A stretch of DNA of 64,000 nucleotides from Clostridia bacterium (GTDB taxonomy: Bacteria; Bacillota; Clostridia; Christensenellales; Aristaeellaceae), in NCBI GenBank assembly GCA_017410455.1, contig JAFQQT010000017.1:172568-236567 (forward strand), in the 5' to 3' direction. The translations under genes and the position numbers were made by a program. Below the pieces are notes generated by a model. The model did not search any database, was not told where the DNA came from, and was given only the letters and a program-made list of their open reading frames with translations. Each line of letters starts with the position of its first letter. The stretch's first letter is position 1. Below, piece after piece: positions 14,815 through 23,319 of the stretch.

Positions 14815-17238
14815 TTATTCTGCCGACCAGAACATCGCGTCCGTCAGCGGGAAGGGCGTGTCGTCCTGCACCTTCTGCAGGATGCGCGCCCTGTCCTCGC
14901 CGTCAGCGACCATGGGGCAGTAGTCGTTCACGCCTTCTGATGCGCGGGAGGAGGTCAGGATGGGGATCAGCTCCACCGTCACGCCCACGTACTCGCCATC
15001 GCGGAAGCGCAGGTGCAGCTGGGCCAGCATGGCGTCGTAGCCCTGCATGTCGATGGTGCCGCCGAACATGAGGTTGCCCAGGCTGTAGATGACGGGCATG
15101 CTCCCCACGGAATCCACGCCCTGCACGATGTGCGGGTGCCCGCCGACGAGGATGTCCACGCCGGCTGCAGCTGCCGCAGAGGCGATCTGCTCCTGCAGCG
15201 CGTTGCGGTTCGGGTCGTACTCCGTGCCCCAGTGGCAGGTGTAGATGATCACGTCGCAGCCCGCCTGCCGGAGCGCGTTCACGTCCTTGTAGAGGATGGA
15301 GGGGTCTTGCTTGTAGATCGTTTCGCGGATACCGCCGAAGCCGATTTTCAGGCCGTCGACCTCCCAGACGTACAGGTACTCGTAGCCGCTGAAGGGAATG
15401 CCCGCTTCGGTCAGCGCCGCGCGGGTGGCTTCCCGGCCGGCCGAGCCGTAGTCGATGTAGTGGTTGTTGGCGATGGACACCTGCTCGATGGAGGCGGCGT
15501 GCAGCACCGCCGTCCATTCCGGCAGGCCGCGGAAGCGGAATTCCTTGCTGGTCTGCTCGCCGCGCTTGTCGGCCTTCAGCACGCCCTCCAGGTTCACGAA
15601 GGTCATGTCATCCGCCTCAAAGATGGGCAGCAGGTTCTGGAAGAAGTAGCCGTAGCCGTACTGCTCCAGATAGGCCGGCAGGGCGTCTGCGCGGTTCCAC
15701 CACTTCTCGCGGGTGCCGATGACTGCGTCGCCGCCCACGGTGATGACCAGCTCTGTTTCGCCCTCGGCCATTTCCGGCGGGGCGATGGGCGTGACCGTCG
15801 TGTCGCCGACGTCAACGCCAGCGGCGGCCTTCTGCAGCGTGCGCGCCTCCGGATCATCCAGGATGATGACGCGCGTGCCGTAGGGCAGGTGGGTGTAGAG
15901 CCAGTAGGCGTTGATGCCAGCGCCCTCCGAGGGGATGTTGCTGACGCGGATGCAGCCGTGGCTGCCCTTTGCGCCGATGAGGGGCTGCTGATCGGTGAAG
16001 TTGTGCTTGGTGCCGACGGTATCATAGCCCAGCTGGTGGATGAGGTTTCCGCCGTCATAGCGGATGGGATGGTCGTAGGCGTAGCCGTCGGATTCGAAGT
16101 TGCCGATGCGGTCGACGGTCAGGAACGCGCCCGCCGCCGTTTCGCGGATGAGCTTCTTCTCTGCTGCCAGGCCGGTGGAGATCAGGATGGTGTCGATGAC
16201 CTTGCCCTGGTGGTAGATCGTCATGGTCTGTGCGGCCTTGTCCACCAGAACGCCGTATTCGCTGCTGGGGGTGACGACCATCAGGTCGCTCACCTTCACC
16301 CAGCCCTCGACGTAATCGCCGCTCTCGTGGTTCCACGCGCCAACGAAGGCGTAATTTCCGTCGATCTCCTTGACCTCCAGCGCCTGGGACTGGCCATGCA
16401 CCGTGCCCAGCTCCTTGCCCTTCCCTTTGCCCTCGCGGATGGTGAGGTGGCTGTCCTGCTTGCTGAGGTCCGCGACCACGGAGGGCTGCTGCATGATGGC
16501 CCAGATCTCTGCGTCCGTCATGCCGCGCTCGGGCATGACCGGGCCGGTGACGAACACCTCCTGCACCGGGCGCTTGCCCTCGCAGATGGTCAGGCGCACC
16601 TCATGGGCGTAGGCGGTGTTCTCCGTCAGGTAGTAGCGCAGGATGTACTCGCCCGGCGCGACGGCCTTCTTGTTCAGCTTGCCGTCCCACTTGAACTTGA
16701 CCGGGCCGCCGGCGTTGATTTTGAGCTTCACCGTGCCCAGCAGGGTTTCCGGGGCGTCCGTCGCGTACACCTCCATGGCCACCACATCCCCGGAGCGGAT
16801 GCAGCGCACCTCGCAGAACCAGTCGCCGTCCTCCAGGTACAGCGTTTCGCTGCCGGGCAGGGCAAAGGTCACCGCGTTGGCGCACTTCTTCATGGTGACG
16901 GTGCGCTCGGCAGTCAGCACCGCGCCGTCCGCCGTGGTCAGCGTGGCTGCGAGGGTGTGCTTGCCATCGGTGATGCGCTCCATGTTCCAGCCCAGGCCGT
17001 TCCAGGGGATGGCGGTCTCGCCGGCTTCCACCGTCATTTCCCAGCGGAAGTAGGTTCCGTACTCATCGCCGATGGACATGGAAAGGCTGCCCGCCACCTC
17101 CGCCGTCAGGGTGATGGTGTTGTCCGCGAAGCCCTGGGCGGTGTTGTCGCGGTTGACCGCGAGGGTCAATCCGTCCTCCGCCAGGGCGCACAGGGGCAGC
17201 AACATGACAAGCAGCAGAAGCAACAGGCAGCGTTTCAT
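14815..17238 (-). CDS. secreted L,D-transpeptidase fused to a CapA-type phosphoesterase domain
   Basis: 807 residues. Signal peptide MKRCLLLLLLVMLLPLCALA-ED. Residues 20-225 are beta-rich, Ig/FlgD-like. An SH3-like domain lies at about 265-325 and a YkuD L,D-transpeptidase at about 330-470 with the catalytic motif KGSHGCIRVSN (Cys429). From about 490 to the end there is a CapA/PgsA-like metallophosphoesterase: VGGDAVIGT, FVNLEGVL, SIANNHYIDYG, CHWGTEYDPN and GGHPHIVQGVD. YkuD domains make 3-3 crosslinks or attach proteins to peptidoglycan. CapA domains act in poly-gamma-glutamate or cell-surface polymer metabolism. The fusion places both outside the membrane. The ATG at 17238 follows AGGAG. 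It lies downstream of popT on the same strand, but 93 bp separate them. Confidence 0.92.
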   Translation of the reverse strand: MKRCLLLLLLVMLLPLCALAEDGLTLAVNRDNTAQGFADNTITLTAEVAGSLSMSIGDEYGTYFRWEMTVEAGETAIPWNGLGWNMERITDGKHTLAATLTTADGAVLTAERTVTMKKCANAVTFALPGSETLYLEDGDWFCEVRCIRSGDVVAMEVYATDAPETLLGTVKLKINAGGPVKFKWDGKLNKKAVAPGEYILRYYLTENTAYAHEVRLTICEGKRPVQEVFVTGPVMPERGMTDAEIWAIMQQPSVVADLSKQDSHLTIREGKGKGKELGTVHGQSQALEVKEIDGNYAFVGAWNHESGDYVEGWVKVSDLMVVTPSSEYGVLVDKAAQTMTIYHQGKVIDTILISTGLAAEKKLIRETAAGAFLTVDRIGNFESDGYAYDHPIRYDGGNLIHQLGYDTVGTKHNFTDQQPLIGAKGSHGCIRVSNIPSEGAGINAYWLYTHLPYGTRVIILDDPEARTLQKAAAGVDVGDTTVTPIAPPEMAEGETELVITVGGDAVIGTREKWWNRADALPAYLEQYGYGYFFQNLLPIFEADDMTFVNLEGVLKADKRGEQTSKEFRFRGLPEWTAVLHAASIEQVSIANNHYIDYGSAGREATRAALTEAGIPFSGYEYLYVWEVDGLKIGFGGIRETIYKQDPSILYKDVNALRQAGCDVIIYTCHWGTEYDPNRNALQEQIASAAAAAGVDILVGGHPHIVQGVDSVGSMPVIYSLGNLMFGGTIDMQGYDAMLAQLHLRFRDGEYVGVTVELIPILTSSRASEGVNDYCPMVADGEDRARILQKVQDDTPFPLTDAMFWSAE

Positions 17239-17331
17239 GGGCGTTTTCTCCTTACATATACAGTCAAGGCAGTGTTCTGATCATCTTACGTGTTCTGTCG
17301 TTGACGTGTATGCGGGTGGATTCCGAGGGGG

Positions 17332-18231
17332 TCAATCAGCGTTCTTCTTCGTCTTCGCGTCCAGCAGGGGCATGACGTAACCGGCAATGGCAATGCCGAT
17401 GACCAGCGTCACGATGCTGGCGATCACGGACCACGCGTTGACAGAGGCCATCGTCAGGCTTTGCTTCTGCCAGGTGCTCATCACGATGACGATGGGGGAG
17501 GGCACCACCAGGCCCAGGATGATGGCGTAGGTAAGGCCCTTCCACTTCTTGAGCATCACGTCGATCAGGCGGGACATGCCCAGGATGCCCAGCACGATGC
17601 CGATCACGAAGGGCAGCAGGATGCAGGCGTAGCTGCCCGCAGCGGCCCAGTCGCCCGACAGCAGCGCAGAGACCAGCAGCGGGATGGAGCCGTAGATGGG
17701 GCGGTAGTAGCCCAGGATCATCAGCATCATGCTGCCGCTGACGCCGGGGATGATCATCGTGGCAGAGGAGATAACGCCCATGACCAGGATGATGAGCATC
17801 TGCACGAAGTCCACATTGAGGGTTTCGCGCTCGGACTGCGGGAGGAACTGCATGCCCACCAGGATGCCAGCGGAGATGAGGAAGGCCAGCCAGTGGGTCC
17901 AGTTGAGCTTCACGCCCTTGATCTCGGCGAAGATCGCAGGCAGGCCGCCCATGATCAGGCCGATGAAGATGAAGGCCGTGGGCAGCGGGAAGTTATCCAT
18001 GCTGCCGAGAATGACAGCGGACATGAAGACCAGCGCCAGCACGATGCCCAGCGCGTAGGGCAGCAGGATCTTGATGCACTTGCCGAACTCCTTGAACACA
18101 TGGTTCACGCAGTAAATGATCTTGTCGTAGATACCCATGACGATCATCATCGTGCCGCCGCTGACGCCGGGGATGATGTTTGCGATGCCGATGACAACGC
18201 CCTTGAGCACGTCCAGAATCCACTGAAGCAT
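17332..18231 (-). CDS. popT: DUF368 undecaprenyl-phosphate flippase PopT
   Basis: 299 residues, polytopic (about 8-9 membrane segments). Two inverted-repeat motifs are visible, IIPGVSGGTMMIVMG near residue 23 and IIPGVSGSMMLMILG near residue 160, the hallmark of DUF368. DUF368 proteins (PopT) return undecaprenyl phosphate across the membrane, recycling the lipid carrier used by MraY in the dcw cluster of this same window. The position of the GVSG pairs and the length match the family. It has its own promoter (18277-18305). Confidence 0.92.
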   Translation of the reverse strand: MLQWILDVLKGVVIGIANIIPGVSGGTMMIVMGIYDKIIYCVNHVFKEFGKCIKILLPYALGIVLALVFMSAVILGSMDNFPLPTAFIFIGLIMGGLPAIFAEIKGVKLNWTHWLAFLISAGILVGMQFLPQSERETLNVDFVQMLIILVMGVISSATMIIPGVSGSMMLMILGYYRPIYGSIPLLVSALLSGDWAAAGSYACILLPFVIGIVLGILGMSRLIDVMLKKWKGLTYAIILGLVVPSPIVIVMSTWQKQSLTMASVNAWSVIASIVTLVIGIAIAGYVMPLLDAKTKKNAD

Positions 18232-18276
18232 AGAGTACCGCCTTTCAGCCTGCAGTAGGCCATATTATCATAAGAA

Positions 18277-18305
18277 AATATAGCACAGACCTGATGGGAT
18301 GTCAA
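18277..18305 (-). promoter_or_regulatory. promoter of popT
   Basis: Minus strand: TTGACA (18300-18305), 17-nt spacer, TATATT (18277-18282). Confidence 0.82.
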
Positions 18306-18397
18306 TCAGTGACAGGAGAACAATCGCCGTGTGGCTGAAGTTTTACAATTCAGCGGCAAAAAGAAGCCTCAAAAGCGCGAAAATCGATGGAAAACGC

Positions 18398-18426
18398 TTG
18401 CATCGGCCGGAAATGTGTGATAAAAT
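18398..18426 (+). promoter_or_regulatory. promoter of tig
   Basis: TTGCAT (18398-18403), 17-nt spacer, TAAAAT (18421-18426); leader of about 70 nt with GGAGGAA before the ATG at 18502. Confidence 0.8.
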
Positions 18427-18501
18427 ATATGCCGTGCGCAAAGAATGACCGCATGAAGTGGGCGCAGGAGCGCCTGTGACCAGATTCAGGAGGAATGAAC
18501 C

Positions 18502-19848
18502 ATGACCACTGTCGAGAAGATTTCCGGCTGCCGCGTGAAGCTCTCTTTCGCCGTGCCTGCCGAGCAGTTTGAGAATGCGATGAACAAGGCTTACCTGCAG
18601 AACCGCGGCAAGATCAATGTCCCCGGCTTCCGCAAGGGCAAGGCTCCCCGTCACATCATCGAGCAGATGTACGGCAAGTACGTCTTCGTCGAGGACGCGC
18701 TGGACGTCGTCTTCCCCGAGGTGTACTCCGCTGCCATCGAGGAGAACGAGCTGCGCCCCGTCGGCCAGCCCTCCATGGTGGACATGGGAGAGTACAAGCG
18801 TGGCGAGGAAATGACCTTCGCCATCGAGGTGGACGTCCGCCCCGAGGTCGAGCTGGGCGAGTACAAGGGCCTGAGCGTTGAGGTCGAGCCCAAGCACGAG
18901 GTTGAGGACGAAGAGGTCGACGAGCGCATCCAGCAGGAGCTGAAGGACGCTGCCCGCACCATCGACGTCACCGACCGCACCGTTGATTACAACGACACCG
19001 TCAACCTGGACTACGCCGGCTCTGTGGATGGCGTGGCCTTCCAGGGCGGCACCGCCCAGGGCCAGACCCTGGTGATCGGCTCCGGCCAGTTCATCCCCGG
19101 CTTCGAAGAGCAGATGGTCGGCATGGCCATCGGCGAGGAGCGCGACCTGCAGGTGAAGTTCCCCGAGCAGTACCACTCCGAGGAGCTGGCTGGCAAGGAC
19201 GCCGTCTTCCACGTGAAGGTCAACAGCATCACCTACACCGAGGTGCCCGAGCTGGATGACGACTTCGCCCAGGACAAGGGCTTTGACACCGTGGACGAGT
19301 ACCGTGCCGATGTGCGCGCCCAGCTGGAGAAGCGCGCCCAGCGCAACTACGACGTGACCGTCGAGAACGCGCTGATCGAGGCCGCTGCCGCCAATGCCAC
19401 CGTCGAGATCCCCGAGAGCATGATCCAGGAGCAGGTGTCCTACATCCTGCGCGACATGGAGTACCGCATGATGATGCAGGGCATGAACATGGACATGTTC
19501 CTGCAGTACACCGGCCAGACCCGCGAGCAGCTGGCCGCGCAGTACCATGACCAGGGCGAGCAGCGCTGCAAGATCGAGCTGACCCTGGAGGCCATCCGCA
19601 AGGCTGAGGCCGTCGAGCCCACCGAGGAAGCCGTCGATGCCCAGATCGCCCAGCAGGCTGAGCGCATGGGCCGCGAGGTGGAGGAGTTCCGCGCCTCCCT
19701 GACCGATGAGCAGCGCTCCTACCTGACCGACACCGCCGCCATCCAGATGGTCTGCGACCTGCTCAAGGCTGGCGCCACCGTGACGGAGAAGGTTGCCGAG
19801 GAAGCTCCTGCTGAGGAGACTGCTGCCGAGGAGACCGACGCGGAGTAA
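18502..19848 (+). CDS. tig: trigger factor, ribosome-associated chaperone/PPIase
   Basis: 448 residues, normal for the family. The N-terminal ribosome-binding domain has the signature GFRKGKAPRHIIE (about residues 38-50). The FKBP-type PPIase domain occupies about 150-245 (NYNDTVNLDYAGSVDG, IGSGQFIPGFEEQMVGM). The helical C-terminal chaperone domain runs to about 430 and ends in a Glu/Ala tail (APAEETAAEETDAE). It binds nascent chains at the ribosome exit. It heads the tig-clpP-clpX protein quality-control cluster; a hairpin with a short T-run separates it from clpP. Confidence 0.97.
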   Translation: MTTVEKISGCRVKLSFAVPAEQFENAMNKAYLQNRGKINVPGFRKGKAPRHIIEQMYGKYVFVEDALDVVFPEVYSAAIEENELRPVGQPSMVDMGEYKRGEEMTFAIEVDVRPEVELGEYKGLSVEVEPKHEVEDEEVDERIQQELKDAARTIDVTDRTVDYNDTVNLDYAGSVDGVAFQGGTAQGQTLVIGSGQFIPGFEEQMVGMAIGEERDLQVKFPEQYHSEELAGKDAVFHVKVNSITYTEVPELDDDFAQDKGFDTVDEYRADVRAQLEKRAQRNYDVTVENALIEAAAANATVEIPESMIQEQVSYILRDMEYRMMMQGMNMDMFLQYTGQTREQLAAQYHDQGEQRCKIELTLEAIRKAEAVEPTEEAVDAQIAQQAERMGREVEEFRASLTDEQRSYLTDTAAIQMVCDLLKAGATVTEKVAEEAPAEETAAEETDAE

Positions 19849-19897
19849 ACCGAATACCTCCGGCGCGTTGCGGTGGACCCCGCAGTGCGGCGGATAT

Positions 19898-19949
19898 GCG
19901 CGGGAGGATGCGGCGCAGGCTTGGCCCTGCTGCGCAGCTCCCGCGTTTT
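19898..19949 (+). terminator. branched hairpin between tig and clpP
   Basis: Outer stem GCGCGGGAG / CTCCCGCG encloses an inner CGGCGCAG / CTGCTGCG stem, followed by TTTTC. Likely a partial terminator or attenuator, since clpP starts 152 bp further on. Confidence 0.65.
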
Positions 19950-20100
19950 CCACATGCCGGGTGCGAATAGAAGCCAATGGAGGCGCATATCCTATCCGGG
20001 ACGGTGAGAAAACCGCGTGACACATGCGTTGGAGTGTGTGTGCGGGCGCTCCGGCGCGGCAAGGCACACATCACCTGACGAAATACAGGAGGTAAAGAAC

Positions 20101-20691
20101 ATGACGATGGTTCCTGTTGTTGTTGAGCAGACCAACCGTGGCGAGCGCTCCTATGATATCTACTCCCGCCTGCTGAAGGACCGTATCATCTTCCTCAGCG
20201 GCGAAATCCACGACGATATGGCCAACACCGTTGTTGCGCAGATGCTCTTCCTGGAGATGGAAGATCCCGATGCGGACATCTGCCTGTACATCAACAGCCC
20301 CGGCGGCTCCATTACCGCGGGCATGGCCATCTACGATACCATGCAGTACATCAAGCCCCAGGTGCGCACGGTGTGCATCGGCATGGCGGCTTCCATGGGC
20401 GCGTTCCTGCTCATGGCAGGCCAGAAGGGCAAGCGCTGCGCCCTGCCGAATGCCGAGGTCATGATCCACCAGCCCCTGGGCGGCGCCCGGGGTCAGGCGA
20501 CGGACGTGGCCATCCACGCCGAATGGCTGATCCGCACGAAGGAGAAGATGACCCGCATGAAGGCCGAGATGACCGGCCAGGACATCGAGACCATCCGCCG
20601 CGACCTGGAGCGCGACCACTTCCTCTCCGCCGAGGAGGCTCTGGACTACGGCATCATCGACGAGATCATCCAGCCCCGCCAGAAGGGCTGA
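20101..20691 (+). CDS. clpP: ATP-dependent Clp protease proteolytic subunit
   Basis: 196 residues. Serine protease that forms the tetradecameric barrel of ClpXP. Catalytic triad: Ser98 in [11 protein letters not shown], His123 in [15 protein letters not shown], Asp172. The oligomer-contact motif NSPGGS lies at 65-70. The ATG at 20101 is chosen because AGGAGG lies 8-9 nt upstream; a longer open frame to 20017 lacks a ribosome binding site. clpX follows 85 bp downstream with a stable hairpin between. Confidence 0.97.
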   Translation: MTMVPVVVEQTNRGERSYDIYSRLLKDRIIFLSGEIHDDMANTVVAQMLFLEMEDPDADICLYINSPGGSITAGMAIYDTMQYIKPQVRTVCIGMAASMGAFLLMAGQKGKRCALPNAEVMIHQPLGGARGQATDVAIHAEWLIRTKEKMTRMKAEMTGQDIETIRRDLERDHFLSAEEALDYGIIDEIIQPRQKG

Positions 20692-20720
20692 GACCCCGCT
20701 GGCTGAGAACTGAACCGCCT

Positions 20721-20750
20721 CCGGAAGGGCCTGTTCCCGGGCCTTTCCGG
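20721..20750 (+). other. RNA hairpin in the clpP-clpX spacer
   Basis: CCGGAAGGGCC pairs with GGCCTTTCCGG (11 bp). No T-run follows, so it is more likely a stability or processing element than a terminator. Confidence 0.55.
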
Positions 20751-20776
20751 TTGGCGCTGTAAAATGAGGTAAAATC

Positions 20777-22087
20777 ATGTCTAATGACGATATCAAGCCC
20801 TCTTCCCACAAGGGTCGCCACTGCAGCTTCTGCGGCAAGCCCTATGAGCAGGCGGTGCGCTTTGTGCAGGGCCCGGAGGCGGGCATCTGCAACGACTGCA
20901 TTCTGCTGTGCCAGGAGATCATCGCGCAGGATATGCCTGCCGAGCCGGCCAGGAGCGGCGGACTGCCCACCCCGGTGGAGATGAAGCGGATCCTGGACGA
21001 TTACGTCGTGGGTCAGGAGCAGGCCAAGCGTGCGCTCTGCGTGGCGGTTTACAACCACTACAAGCGCATCAGCCAGCCCGCCACCCGCGATGGCGTGGAG
21101 CTGCAGAAATCCAACATCCTGCTGGTGGGCCCCACGGGCTGCGGCAAGACTTTCCTGGCGCAGACCCTGGCGCGGATGCTGCATGTGCCCTTTGCCATCG
21201 CTGACGCCACCAGCCTGACCGAGGCCGGCTACGTGGGCGAGGACGTGGAGAATATCCTTCTGCGCCTGATCCAGGCTGCGGAGTACGATATTGAGCTGGC
21301 CCAGCGCGGCATCATCTACATCGATGAGATCGACAAGATCGCCCGCAAGTCCGAGAATCCCTCCATCACCCGCGATGTGTCGGGCGAGGGCGTGCAGCAG
21401 GCGCTGCTGAAGATCCTGGAGGGCACCGTGGCCTCCGTTCCCCCGCAGGGCGGCCGGAAGCACCCCCATCAGGAGCTGCTGCAGATCGATACGACGAACA
21501 TCCTCTTCATCTGCGGCGGCGCTTTTGACGGCCTGGTGCCGATCATCGAGAACCGCACGGGCAAGAAGAACCTGGGCTTTGGCGCCGAGGTGCGCAGCAA
21601 CCGCGACCCGAACATCTCCCGGGCGCTGCGCGATATGCGGCCCGAGGATCTGACCCGCTTCGGCCTGATCCCGGAATTCGTGGGCCGTCTGCCCATCACC
21701 GTGACCCTGGACGCGCTGGACGAGGAGGCGCTGGTCAGCATCCTGACCGAGCCGAAGAACGCGCTGTGCAAGCAGTATCAGAAGCTGCTGGGTCTGGACG
21801 GGATCGAGCTGACCTTCGAGGAGGACGCCGTGCGCGCCATTGCCCAGATGGCCATCGAGCGCAAGTGCGGCGCCCGCGGTCTGCGCGCCATCATCGAAGA
21901 TGTGATGCTGGATACCATGTTTGACCTGCCCAGCCGCAAGGATGTGAGCGCGTGCACCATCACCGCCGCATCGGTGCGCAAGGAGGAGGAACCCCGGCTG
22001 ACCCTGGGCGCCCGGCGCAAGCCCACCCGGCGGCGCAAGGCCGTCCCGGACAGCGGGGAAACCATGACCGAACCCAGCGTGAGCTGA
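20777..22087 (+). CDS. clpX: ATP-dependent unfoldase ClpX
   Basis: 436 residues. AAA+ hexamer that selects, unfolds and threads substrates into ClpP. The N-terminal C4 zinc-binding domain is intact ([10 protein letters not shown], then CNDCILLC). The AAA+ module has Walker [10 protein letters not shown], Walker [12 protein letters not shown], the pore loop motif GYVGED, the IGF-equivalent loop GFG (NLGFGAEV) for ClpP docking, and sensor 2 in [10 protein letters not shown]. It has a basic C-terminal tail ([10 protein letters not shown]). It is followed by a convergent terminator shared with pflA. Confidence 0.97.
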   Translation: MSNDDIKPSSHKGRHCSFCGKPYEQAVRFVQGPEAGICNDCILLCQEIIAQDMPAEPARSGGLPTPVEMKRILDDYVVGQEQAKRALCVAVYNHYKRISQPATRDGVELQKSNILLVGPTGCGKTFLAQTLARMLHVPFAIADATSLTEAGYVGEDVENILLRLIQAAEYDIELAQRGIIYIDEIDKIARKSENPSITRDVSGEGVQQALLKILEGTVASVPPQGGRKHPHQELLQIDTTNILFICGGAFDGLVPIIENRTGKKNLGFGAEVRSNRDPNISRALRDMRPEDLTRFGLIPEFVGRLPITVTLDALDEEALVSILTEPKNALCKQYQKLLGLDGIELTFEEDAVRAIAQMAIERKCGARGLRAIIEDVMLDTMFDLPSRKDVSACTITAASVRKEEEPRLTLGARRKPTRRRKAVPDSGETMTEPSVS

Positions 22088-22096
22088 GCATAACAG

Positions 22097-22142
22097 AAAA
22101 GCAACGTCCCAGGCCAGTGTGGCATCGGGACGTTGCTTTTTG
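22097..22142. terminator. bidirectional terminator between clpX and pflA
   Basis: AAAAGCAACGTCCC / GGGACGTTGCTTTTT with a 16-nt loop; A/T runs on both sides make it work for both convergent genes. Confidence 0.92.
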
Positions 22143-22143
22143 C

Positions 22144-22896
22144 TTATTCGTGATAATCGGTGACGTGCAGGAGCTCCTCAGCGCGCTGCACCTGCTCCGG
22201 CGTGGGGGTCGGCACGCCTTCCAGCGGATACTCAAGGCCCAGCTGCTGCCACTTGCTCACGCCGAGGGTGTGGTAGGGCAGGATCTCCACGCGGGTGACG
22301 GTCTTCAGGCTGGAAATGAAGGTGCTCATGTTGAGCAGATCGACCTCGTCGTCCGTGACGCCGGGAACGAGGACGTGGCGGATCCACATCTCCTTCCCGT
22401 GGTCGGAGAGATATCGGGCCATGGCGAGTATGTTCTCGTTGCCGTAGCCGGTGAGGTCGCGGTGGAGCGCGTCATCGTACTGCTTCAGGTCGAGGATGAA
22501 CAGGTCGGTGACCTCCATCAGGGCGTTGAAGCGGCGCATCCAGTCCGGATCCTTAGGTGCGAAGGGCTGCCCGGCGGTGTCGATGGCGGTGTGTACACCG
22601 TCCTTTTTCAGCAGGCGGAAAGTTTCGGTCACGAAGTCCATCTGCAGCAGTGGTTCGCCGCCGGAGAAGGTCACGCCGCCGTGCTTCTTCCAGTAATTCC
22701 TGTAGCGCACCAGCTTCTGGCGCAGCTCGGCAGGGGTCATGTGAATCAGGCGGTCGCAGGGGTGCCAGGTGTCGGGGTTGTGGCAGAACTTGCAGCGCAG
22801 CGCACAGCCGTGCAGGAACACGGCGCAGCGGATGCCCGGGCCGTCCACCAGGGCGAAGGTCTCGAAGGAATGGATGCGTCCGATCAGATTGCTCAT
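22144..22896 (-). CDS. pflA: pyruvate formate-lyase activating enzyme
   Basis: 250 residues. Radical SAM enzyme that abstracts hydrogen from the catalytic glycine of PflB. The iron-sulfur motif C-x3-C-x2-C is Cys31, Cys35, Cys38 (HGCALRCKFCHNP). VTFSGGEPLLQ is the SAM-binding GGE motif. The start SNLIGRIHSFETFALVDGPGIR is diagnostic of PFL-AE. Its promoter at 22948-22976 indicates separate transcription from pflB, although both genes point the same way. Confidence 0.96.
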   Translation of the reverse strand: MSNLIGRIHSFETFALVDGPGIRCAVFLHGCALRCKFCHNPDTWHPCDRLIHMTPAELRQKLVRYRNYWKKHGGVTFSGGEPLLQMDFVTETFRLLKKDGVHTAIDTAGQPFAPKDPDWMRRFNALMEVTDLFILDLKQYDDALHRDLTGYGNENILAMARYLSDHGKEMWIRHVLVPGVTDDEVDLLNMSTFISSLKTVTRVEILPYHTLGVSKWQQLGLEYPLEGVPTPTPEQVQRAEELLHVTDYHE

Positions 22897-22947
22897 TTCG
22901 CAGCATTTCTCCTTGGCAGTAAGGTCGTTAGGATCGCATACATAATT

Positions 22948-22976
22948 ATTATACCCGCTTTTCGGGGGATTGTAAA
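22948..22976 (-). promoter_or_regulatory. promoter of pflA
   Basis: Minus strand: TTTACA (22971-22976), 17-nt spacer, perfect TATAAT (22948-22953). Confidence 0.88.
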
Positions 22977-23083
22977 CAGGAAAAAAGAGGGGACGCCCTT
23001 AGCCACGAACGCCCTCAGTCACCGCGCAGACACGGCGACAGCTCCCTCGGGGAACCTTTCGGTATCTGGTGCGGAGGGTACGC

Positions 23084-23113
23084 AAAAGCCCGGCAGGTGC
23101 GAGCCTGTCGGGC
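23084..23113 (-). terminator. probable terminator of pflB
   Basis: Minus strand: GCCCGACAGG, loop, CCTGCCGGGC, then TTTTGC. It lies about 205 nt after the pflB stop. Confidence 0.65.
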
Positions 23114-23232
23114 GTATGTATTCTGTGCAGATCAATCTATCGGCTGCACACCCGCGTCGCGCCACATCCTCCGTGCGGCGTGACCCCTGCAAGGAAACCG
23201 TCAATAAACACCCCACAGAATGGGTGTCGAGA

Positions 23233-23302
23233 GGGCTGAACGGCCCTTCGCGGAGTCCAGAGGCAGAGCCTCTGGCTGGGTGCAGGGACAGAGTCCCTGC
23301 AC
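23233..23302. repeat. cluster of three hairpins, dispersed-repeat type
   Basis: GGGC/GCCC (23233-23246), AGAGGC-AGA-GCCTCT (23259-23273) and GTGCAGGGAC-AGA-GTCCCTGCAC (23280-23302) follow one another. Two share the loop AGA. Similar strings recur between genes in gut Clostridia (general knowledge); function unknown. Confidence 0.6.
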
Positions 23303-23319
23303 GCCGGAGGCATCTCGCG

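Larger units (their letters stand above)
22897..23319. other. pflB-pflA spacer: promoter plus hairpin-rich repeats, no gene
   Basis: 423 bp without a supported gene. It holds the pflA promoter (22948-22976), a degenerate palindromic repeat (about 23000-23070), the probable pflB terminator (23084-23113) and three consecutive hairpins (23233-23302). Frames crossing it are continuations of shadows of pflB. Confidence 0.7.
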
